Positions 1 to 5,800 of a DNA stretch of 6,999 nucleotides are shown piece after piece. Every line of letters starts with the position of its first letter. Positions within the stretch are counted from its first letter, which is position 1. A program made the position numbers and the translations under genes. The notes beneath the pieces were generated by a model. It ran no database searches. It saw only the letters and a list, made by a program, of their open reading frames with translations, and was not told where the DNA came from. Source of the DNA: Dehalococcoidales bacterium (GTDB lineage: Bacteria > Chloroflexota > Dehalococcoidia > Dehalococcoidales > JAQTRN01); contig JAQTRN010000053.1 of the NCBI GenBank assembly GCA_028711795.1, positions 1 to 6,999 of the forward strand. The letters run 5' to 3'.

Positions 1-2
1 TT

Positions 3-290
3 CTTATCGGCAATACTCCCGAGGGTCAGGTGGTGCACTACCTGTTGGGTCCCTTTGGTAAAAATAGCCATGGGCCGCTCTGGAATAAGGCTGAATTACC
101 GCCGCAAGTCAACCACCTGATCTTCTCTACCGAGTATCCGGACCTGGCCAGCCGGGGCTGGTTTGCGAATTCGGAGAAGGTGTTGTTCCTGAACCACTGG
201 GCTGACGTGTTACGGGTACTACAGCCTGCTCACGGTGAGGGTACCAGGGTAGTGGTTTATCCCAACGCTGATATCCAGTACTGCCGGTGA
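3..290 (+). CDS. C-terminal fragment of a probable LarA-like (DUF2088 / nickel-dependent racemase family) protein
   Basis: The reading frame is open from the left edge of the window to a TGA at 288-290, so this is the last 95 or so residues of a longer gene. The GTG at 30 is probably internal, because the frame continues upstream of it with sensible residues (LIGNTPEGQ). Near the end, a segment on tyrosine-proline-aspartate (EYPDLASRG), a tryptophan-centred 'HWADVLRVL' helix and a final 'TRVVVYPNADIQY' strand resemble, from memory, the C-terminal domain of LarA/DUF2088 proteins, which use a nickel-pincer cofactor to racemise 2-hydroxy acids. The active-site half lies outside the window, so substrate and cofactor cannot be judged. 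It converges on the lipid kinase with 8 nt between stop codons and no visible terminator. The family assignment is tentative; that this is a real gene end is more secure. Confidence 0.5.
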   Translation, partial: LIGNTPEGQVVHYLLGPFGKNSHGPLWNKAELPPQVNHLIFSTEYPDLASRGWFANSEKVLFLNHWADVLRVLQPAHGEGTRVVVYPNADIQYCR

Positions 291-298
291 GGTCACGG

Positions 299-1207
299 TC
301 AAACAGCCAGCGTTAGCGCTGAAGGTAACACCCGGAAGGTGGAAGGGGCTTCGCCCAGGAACTCGCCGTCCGCCTGTAAGAACATCCGTTGCGCCGATTG
401 GACGACTATCTCGCGGGCTCTTTGCATCAGGACCTTGGGGTGGGTGAGGTGAGTACCGCGATAGACCCGGGGCAGGGAGCATAACAGGTCCAGTTTACCC
501 AGGTCGCCAATGACCAGGACATCGAAGTAGCCATCTCTGGGGTCGGCGTTAGGGGCCACCAGCATCTTCCCACCGCCGTATTTACCGTGGCTCATGATAA
601 TAGTGCAGATCTTCCTGGTGTCCGTATGGCCATCAATGCTCAGGGATACTTCGCGATTTTGGTAGAACAGGAATGTTGTCAGTGTGGCCAGCAGGTAAGA
701 GGGTAAACCGCCCAGCCTCTTGAATTTTTGCGTGGTCGCCTTGACCACTTCGGCGTCGAAGCCCAGGCCGGCGAAGTTGACGAAAAGCCGATGCCGCATC
801 TGACCGTTGTTCTTGAAATCGACAACTCCCAGGTCTACCGTCAGCTTTCGGGGGCTCAACAAGTGCTGGCAGGCCTCTTCGTACTGAGGAGATATACCGA
901 CGCTGCGGATATAGTCGCTGCCTGTGCCCGTGCTGATGACGCCCAGGGTGATATTACCGGCACTCCCGGCATTGTGCAGGCCGTTCACCACTTCGTTGAT
1001 GGTACCATCGCCCCCCACTGAGACTACCATCTCGTAGCCCTTCCTGGCGGCTGTTTGGGCGAGTTCAATAGCGTGTCCGGGCGCTTCCGTTACTTCGTAC
1101 TCAAAGTGCAGGCCGAGACTTTTCAGCAGTCGCATAATCTGCGGCCATTTTCTGGCTGTTCGCCAGGCCCCGGCGGCTGGATTAACAATTAGCTTGGCGT
1201 ATGACAG
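299..1207 (-). CDS. Diacylglycerol kinase family lipid kinase (YegS/DagK-like), probable CTG start
   Basis: This cytosolic or membrane-associated kinase is expected to phosphorylate diacylglycerol or a related lipid using ATP, in phospholipid turnover. Numbering from the CTG at 1205-1207 gives 302 residues, normal for the family. Visible motifs are the N-terminal 'LIVNPAAG' (6-13), the nucleotide-binding 'GGDGT' (65-69) followed by NE, 'STGTGSDY' in place of the usual GTGND, 'NFAGLGFDAEV', and the late 'DGE' (280-282) seen in this fold. The first in-frame ATG (1133-1135) would remove the NPAAG motif. No ATG, GTG or TTG exists between it and the upstream in-frame stop at 1238-1240. A CTG lies 8 nt after a GGGAG (1216-1220), so I chose it; a caller restricted to standard starts would report 299-1135. 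The lipid substrate is not determined. The gene is divergent from the Crp/Fnr regulator. Confidence 0.9.
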   Translation of the reverse strand: MSYAKLIVNPAAGAWRTARKWPQIMRLLKSLGLHFEYEVTEAPGHAIELAQTAARKGYEMVVSVGGDGTINEVVNGLHNAGSAGNITLGVISTGTGSDYIRSVGISPQYEEACQHLLSPRKLTVDLGVVDFKNNGQMRHRLFVNFAGLGFDAEVVKATTQKFKRLGGLPSYLLATLTTFLFYQNREVSLSIDGHTDTRKICTIIMSHGKYGGGKMLVAPNADPRDGYFDVLVIGDLGKLDLLCSLPRVYRGTHLTHPKVLMQRAREIVVQSAQRMFLQADGEFLGEAPSTFRVLPSALTLAV

Positions 1208-1215
1208 ATTGGCGA

Positions 1216-1220
1216 CTCCC
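1216..1220 (-). promoter_or_regulatory. Ribosome binding site GGGAG that fixes the lipid kinase start
   Basis: On the minus strand GGGAG is followed by an 8-nt spacer and CTG (1207-1205). No comparable purine run precedes the downstream ATG at 1135; the sequence there reads TGGCCGCAGATT. This supports the CTG start. Confidence 0.5.
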
Positions 1221-1251
1221 TGGTAATTACAGGTATTCTAATATTTGCCAT

Positions 1252-1260
1252 ATTATAACA
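1252..1260 (-). promoter_or_regulatory. Candidate extended -10 promoter of the lipid kinase
   Basis: The minus strand reads TGTTATAAT: a perfect TATAAT hexamer (1252-1257) directly preceded by TGn, the extended -10 form that can work with a weak -35. No good TTGACA-like element lies 16-18 bp upstream. Transcription would start near 1245, giving a leader of about 38 nt that contains the GGGAG. Confidence 0.4.
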
Positions 1261-1370
1261 CAGGTAGACATTCCAAAACGATGCCGTGCCCGGCGTCATG
1301 ACCGGTAAGGCAGATGATTCACGAAACGATATTATTTTCGGTAGCACTTATCATAAATTGATGCCCACTC

Positions 1371-1399
1371 TGGACTTAAAGAAGACGTCGTAGTATACT
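1371..1399 (+). promoter_or_regulatory. Candidate promoter of the Crp/Fnr-family regulator
   Basis: A TGGACT -35 (1371-1376, 4/6 match) and a TATACT -10 (1394-1399, 5/6) are separated by 17 bp. The predicted start near 1406 gives a leader of roughly 70 nt before the TTG start codon. No TGAGA-N6-TCACA element like those downstream was seen in the 1241-1477 intergenic region, so autoregulation is not evident. Confidence 0.4.
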
Positions 1400-1477
1400 T
1401 GCCAACTGCTAACAATGCATATACAATTACCTGCGGAAAAATTAGGGGAGTGCGTTCTATCTGGACTGGAGTGAGGC

Positions 1478-2149
1478 TTGCCCATTAGACTTGACTTTTT
1501 GCAGACCATACCCTATTTTAGCGGGTTAAATACTGCCGAACTGGAGTCGGTAGGCAGAAATATTTTTGAAAAGGCGGTTGCCAGAGGAGGGCTGGTGCTG
1601 GTTGAAGGCGAAAACAGCCAAATCATGTATCTGGTTGTTAATGGCGTGATCCGGTGCTTCAAAACTTCGGTTGAGGGGAAAGAGCAGATACTGAATATTG
1701 CGCGCCCCGGGGAGTCTTTTAATGATGTTACTGTCTTTGACGGGCGCCCTAACCCGGCCAGCGCGCAGGCGATGGGTGCGGCACTCCTTTATGGATTACG
1801 TAAGGCTGATATGGAGTTTATCATGCGCCAGTACCCGCCGGTCTCTCTCAATGTCAGCCGGGTGCTGGCCACACGGATACGCCAGCTCATGTCACTGGTA
1901 GAGGACCTTTCATTTCGCCATGTAATCGGCCGGTTAGCCAAGATTCTCCTGGAATACGCCACGGACAGCCAGGCTATCAAACCACGGCTCACGCAGCGGG
2001 ACATGGCGGCGATGGCCGGCACCGCGCGCGAAGTGATCGGCCGGTCGCTCAAGGCCCTGGCTGAGGCGGGGGCTATCAGGCTGGACCATCACCGCATAGT
2101 GGTCATTAACCAGGAAATAATGAAAGAGATGATGGAAGCAACGGGTTGA
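1478..2149 (+). CDS. Crp/Fnr family transcriptional regulator
   Basis: This 223-residue DNA-binding regulator has the usual length and order: an N-terminal cyclic-nucleotide-binding-type beta barrel (about 10-120), a long dimerisation helix (about 125-160) and a C-terminal winged helix-turn-helix (about 170-211). The recognition helix 'TAREVIGRSLKAL' aligns with CRP's 'SRETVGRILKML'; R184, E185 and R189 match CRP R180, E181 and R185, which contact the TGTGA half-site. The barrel segment 'PGESFNDVTVF..RPNPASAQ' has Asn-Pro where CRP has its cAMP-phosphate Arg-Ser. There is a single Cys (C60), so no Fnr-type [4Fe-4S] centre. The effector is therefore unknown. The start is TTG, set by an in-frame TGA at 1472-1474 and a GGAG (1468-1471) 6 nt before it. 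A CRP-like operator overlaps its stop codon, and it likely controls the two small genes downstream. Confidence 0.93.
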   Translation: MPIRLDFLQTIPYFSGLNTAELESVGRNIFEKAVARGGLVLVEGENSQIMYLVVNGVIRCFKTSVEGKEQILNIARPGESFNDVTVFDGRPNPASAQAMGAALLYGLRKADMEFIMRQYPPVSLNVSRVLATRIRQLMSLVEDLSFRHVIGRLAKILLEYATDSQAIKPRLTQRDMAAMAGTAREVIGRSLKALAEAGAIRLDHHRIVVINQEIMKEMMEATG

Positions 2150-2190
2150 GACAAAAGTCACAGACTCGAGTCCCGATTTAGGGCTATAGT
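2147..2190 (+). promoter_or_regulatory. CRP-like operator and class II-type promoter of the ferredoxin gene
   Basis: TGAGA (2147-2151), CAAAAG, TCACA (2158-2162) is one mismatch from the CRP consensus TGTGA-N6-TCACA and overlaps the regulator's stop codon. A TATAGT -10 lies at 2185-2190, and the expected -35 position (about 2162-2167, AGACTC) is poor. With +1 near 2197 the operator centre (2154.5) falls at -42.5, next to the -41.5 typical of class II activation. The SD GGAGG starts at 2197, so the transcript leader would be only about 15 nt. Control by the adjacent Crp/Fnr protein is an inference. Confidence 0.6.
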
Positions 2191-2211
2191 TTCTTTGGAG
2201 GTCAAATAAGA

Positions 2212-2430
2212 GTGTTCGAAATCCCGAGGATCGAACTGGGGAAGTGCGATGGGTGTGGTTTGTGCGTGTCGGTTTGCCCCAGTAGCGCTTTAACATTGGT
2301 TAATGGTATGATAACGTTCGCCAAAAGTGGCAAGTGTGATTGGTGTACGGAGTGTGAGGCGGTCTGTTCCAGCGGGGCGATTAGCTGTCCCTTTGAAATA
2401 GTTGCCGAAAGTAGAGCCGGTCTTATTTAG
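2212..2430 (+). CDS. Small 2[4Fe-4S] ferredoxin-type protein
   Basis: This 72-residue cytosolic electron carrier has two cluster motifs: C12-x2-C15-x2-C18-x3-C22-P and C42-x2-C45-x2-C48-x3-C52. Each motif normally supplies three Cys to one [4Fe-4S] cluster and the fourth to the other. The second motif lacks the usual proline after its last cysteine (C52-Ser-Ser-Gly-Ala-Ile), and an extra Cys (C59) follows in 'ISCPFEI'. Aromatic W44 sits within the second motif. The start is GTG with GGAGG (2197-2201) 10 nt upstream. The gene lies 62 nt after the Crp/Fnr regulator and has its own CRP-like operator, which suggests it carries electrons in whatever response the regulator governs. The redox partner is not in the window. 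It is not large enough to be a polyferredoxin or enzyme subunit with other domains. Confidence 0.9.
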   Translation: MFEIPRIELGKCDGCGLCVSVCPSSALTLVNGMITFAKSGKCDWCTECEAVCSSGAISCPFEIVAESRAGLI

Positions 2431-2496
2431 CCAGGGGCTTTCCTCATATCTTTCAGTTACCTTGTTTCGTGGGTCTTTCTTGATGTCCTGCCCGAA

Positions 2497-2539
2497 TGAG
2501 ACAAAAATCACAGATAAGATACACTGTGTCAACTATTAT
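2497..2539 (+). promoter_or_regulatory. CRP-like operator and class II-type promoter of the zinc-ribbon gene
   Basis: TGAGA (2497-2501), CAAAAA, TCACA (2508-2512) matches the element before the ferredoxin gene at 17 of 18 bases when the shared flanking GA is included. A TATTAT -10 lies at 2534-2539. With +1 at about 2546 the operator centre (2504.5) falls at -41.5. The -35 position (about 2511-2516, CAGATA) has no resemblance to TTGACA, as expected for an activator-dependent promoter. Confidence 0.6.
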
Positions 2540-2549
2540 ATGAGTTGAC
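2528..2549. repeat. Inverted repeat GTCAACT-N8-AGTTGAC across the -10/start of the zinc-ribbon promoter
   Basis: Two perfect 7-bp arms, GTCAACT (2528-2534) and AGTTGAC (2543-2549), flank an 8-bp AT-rich centre that holds the -10 hexamer. It could be a repressor operator. Because transcription should begin near 2546, a hairpin in the mRNA is unlikely unless the start is further upstream. Confidence 0.45.
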
Positions 2550-2565
2550 GTGGGAGGTTGATAAT

Positions 2566-2766
2566 ATGTCAGTATGGAAGTTTAAGAGCTGCCCCCGCTG
2601 CCAGGGTGACGTTTACCTGGACAAGGATATCGACGGCTGGTACGAGCAGTGCGTACAGTGCGGTTATGTGCTCGACCTTAGACCGATCGCTGATGTTCCT
2701 GATGTGACTGCGGAGGAGACGGCAGCATCTGAAGTTAAAGTCCGGAAGACATCGCGCCGACGGTAG
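2566..2766 (+). CDS. Small zinc-ribbon protein of unknown function
   Basis: This 66-residue protein has two Cys pairs, C9-Pro-Arg-C12 and C29-Val-Gln-C32-Gly-Tyr, spaced as in a zinc ribbon. Between them are an acidic turn (DKDIDGW) and W25-Y26-E27-Q28. The remainder is Glu/Ala-rich and ends in a strongly basic tail (RKTSRRR), which could touch nucleic acid. I chose the ATG at 2566 because GGGAGG (2552-2557) lies 8 nt before it; an in-frame TTG at 2545 has no such signal and coincides with the predicted transcription start. A CRP-like operator and -10 lie upstream, and a terminator starts 25 nt after the stop. I do not recognise a named family or a defined function. Candidate roles such as a regulator or metal-binding adaptor are guesses. 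Confidence 0.8.
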   Translation: MSVWKFKSCPRCQGDVYLDKDIDGWYEQCVQCGYVLDLRPIADVPDVTAEETAASEVKVRKTSRRR

Positions 2767-2791
2767 ATTTTTCCGGAACGATAAAGCCATC

Positions 2792-2830
2792 AAAAAGTAA
2801 AGGCGGGCATTATGCCCGCCTTTACTTTTT
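2792..2830. terminator. Bidirectional intrinsic terminator between convergent genes
   Basis: Two perfect 18-bp arms (2792-2809 and 2813-2830) flank a 3-nt loop. The GC core GGCGGGC/GCCCGCC sits inside A-rich and T-rich ends, so on either strand the hairpin ends in a run of five T. It serves the zinc-ribbon gene (ending 2766, +) and the alpha-2-macroglobulin gene (ending 2849, -). Confidence 0.92.
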
Positions 2831-2848
2831 CCCCGGCAACTCCGTTGC

Positions 2849-5800
2849 CTAACTGACTGTAACATCTCGACTCAGCGTCTCGCCTCTTATTTCCGGCTTG
2901 TAATAGGAGTAGACTTGTGAGCTGACCCCTTTGGCTTTGACCGGATACAGGGCTTTAACACTGAAAGTGAAGGCTATTCGTTCGCCGGGTTGCATATTTT
3001 CAGTATAGAAGATCACTTTCCGACCGGCGATCTCGTAGCGCTTGATTCTGGCATCTTTGTTGGCCACGGCCGCAATTGATTCGGTTACCGGAGCGAAACC
3101 GGTGGGGACGGAGACATCGAGGACCACCATGCCTGCTTCCATAGGGATGGGAGGATTGAAGGTGACTTCGGCCGTGACCTTAACCAGGTCGTTTACCTCA
3201 ACTTCGGTGGTATCATAACGGACGTTTATCTTCAAGATATCTTCCCCGGGCTCTGCCTGCGGTAGATTGAACCGCTTGACCACCTGGGCTATAGCCTGCC
3301 CTCTGCCGCTGGTGTTTATTGTGATGTCATTATTTATTGGGACCTCGGTTGCGTGAAGAATATCGAAGTTCTTCTGGGTGATCTTTACCTCCCGGTCGAT
3401 CCCTTCCGTCTTCACATTGATGGTCAGGTCGACATCCGCTCTGGCCCCGCTGGAGAGCTCGGTAAGCGCCTGCAGGGTGACTACGGTGTCCTGGGTTGAG
3501 CCATAGCCGCCGTAGGCGTTTCGGCGCAACACCAGCCATTTAGCGGCTCTTGAGGCGTTGAGAGAATCGCCATGCTTGACCAGGGCCAGCGTGGCGTAGG
3601 CCGTATTTTCGATATCGGCGCTGCGGTTGTAGTCCATTGGTAGTGGTCGCGGCCCCTTCAGCGGTTGCGGTGATACATCCTCGCCTTTGCCCCAGTGCAA
3701 GCCCTCCTCATCTTCTTTGGCCAGTTTCATCAGCGCCTGGTAGGCGTCATTTGCCTTGTCGCTCTTGGCCAGTTCCAGCGCATAGGCGGTGATGGCCACG
3801 GTGTAGGGGTCATCCATGCCAGCGAGTTGGCTCTCCAGGTAGTCTATTGCCCTGGCGGAACTATCTTTTTCGCCGGCTTCCATCAAAGCGATGGCGGTAT
3901 AGGCGGTCAGGGCGTCTTTCCCCTGGACTCCCCCGATCATCTCCTGATGATGCACGAAACCCACGGCGTCAAAAGAGCCGTCTCTATTCTGATGACCGGT
4001 TATCCATGTAACCGCGTCACTCAGGATAGCTTCGTCAATGTAGATGAGGCCTTCCGCCTGGGAGAAGGACTTGAGCACGAAGGCGGTGAGCCAGAGACTG
4101 CCTTCGGCATCGCTCTCACCGAAGGCAGAGAAGCTGCCTTCCCCACGGCGGTAGGTTAGCTCTCGCTGGTAGCCGGTGATCATCAGTTTCTCCGCTTTGG
4201 CCATTATCTCCGGTTTGAGCTGTCCGCTTTGCTGTAGATATTTGGTGATGTAGACGTCCGGGGCGAAGAGCAGCATATTCTGTTCGCCGCAGCCGAAGGG
4301 CATCTGGATGAGCTGTTCCAGCCCATCGATGGTCTGCGTCAGGTAACTCGCGGTCAGGGTGAGGTAAGCCCTTCCGGAACCGGCGATGGCGAAGGCTGGT
4401 ATCTCGGTACCGATTGTTTTGGGGTTACCTTCCGTAAGGACTAAATTGTCCACCACCTCCCGGGCAATACCTTCCGGCTCGATGATGATTGTCTTGATGA
4501 CCGCATCCGCGGCCTTCGGGCTCCGGGCGGTTATTTTGAGTTCGTTAATCCCGAGCGCTTTCGGGCTGATGGTGAATTCGGCACCGCCAATATCATTAGC
4601 GTTTATTTCTACCGTTTGTTCCGACTGGCTCCGCAGGCCAAACCAGTCAGCCTCTTCGATTTGCACCAGGACGCTCTGGCGCTCTCCCAGATAGTTGTAG
4701 ATGGCCACTTTCACCGGGAACTCCTCGCCCCTTATTGCCGAGTAGGGCAGGTCGATGGTGAGAAAGAAAGGCTGGAATGCTACGAGTTCGTCGTCGGCCA
4801 TACCCAGACCCGCTTCCGGGGATATTGCCACCGTATGCAGTACCCAGGTGGTTACCGAATGCGGCACCGTGACCTGGAGAGAAGCCCGGCCATCATTGCC
4901 GGTAGTCACCTCTTCCCACAGCCAGGTCTCGGGGAAGAATTGTCTTATCCTCTCCACTTCAGCCAGCCCGGACGACTGGGTTTCGCTCTTAGCTCCCCCA
5001 GCGGCCATTGGTGGCATCGCGCCGCCCATACCGGCGTCCTCCCGTCCCATGCCTATGCCACCATTAACAAATTGCATTATTTTGTCCCAGAAACCGAATT
5101 CCTGCTCCCACTTGTAGTCTTTACCTTCCGGTACCTCGTTACTGCTGAGCACCACGACGCCGGCATCGGCGAAGACCTCTTTGGCCCCCTTGGTGGTGAC
5201 CGCCGGGTAGATGGAGACCTCGTGTATTTCCGCCAGCGGCTCCATATAGAGGCGCTCCAGTTCATCGAAGACCTGTTGCAGGTTCAGCCGGTTCTCGGCC
5301 AGGATAAAAACAGATTTATCAACCGCCGCCAGGCCGACCTTAGCCTTGCCCTCGGTCTTAATATCTATTTTGATCTCGTCACCGGGCCTGGCTTCGTCCT
5401 CACTGAATTCGGCAGTGACGCTTTGCGGGTATTCCGCGGTGACTTCGAAGGGGATATAGTCGGCGGCCACCTCACTGTTGGGTAGTATCTGGTATACCAG
5501 GAGCCGGGAGGACGGCGCCATCAGCGGGGTGCACTCAAAGGATATTTCCCGACCCTCGGTGAAATCTGAGAAGACCACCTTACCGCGGGAAACTATTTCA
5601 TAGTAGAAATTGACGGCTTCACTGGTCGAATGGACGCGGAACCTGGTATCCTGTCCCAGTTCAATGACGCCTTCATTGAGTGGTTCCACGTGAATGAAGT
5701 TGCCGGATGGTGAGTAAGACGCCTCCACTACCCGGGAAGCCTGGGCATTATCTGCGGTGGCGTCGATGATCATCGCGATGGCCTCTTCCGGCGGATTGAT

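Noticed and set aside
219..482. Minus-strand open frame of 87 codons between the first two genes
   Set aside because: It overlaps both the LarA-like end and the kinase C-terminus in another frame, with Pro/Arg-rich shadow composition.
728..1021. Plus-strand open frame of 97 codons
   Set aside because: It is antisense to the lipid kinase and overlaps its conserved GGDGT region; no independent support.
1280..1297. Hairpin GATGCCG-TGCC-CGGCGTC in the divergent intergenic region
   Set aside because: The 7-bp stem includes one G-U pair (plus-strand transcript) and has no T run on either side, so it is not a terminator; no riboswitch-like context was recognised.
2431..2496. Possible ferredoxin terminator or small RNA
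   Set aside because: The stretch is T-rich but contains no convincing stem-loop; only the operator and promoter that follow it are supported.
2545..2565. TTG start giving a 73-residue zinc-ribbon protein
   Set aside because: The ATG at 2566 has GGGAGG at ideal distance, whereas the TTG sits inside the inverted repeat at the predicted transcription start.
4616..5485. Long plus-strand open frame (289 codons) and other plus-strand frames inside 2849-6994
   Set aside because: They lie antisense to the alpha-2-macroglobulin gene, whose protein motifs are continuous across the region; the antisense translations show no recognisable domain or SD signal.
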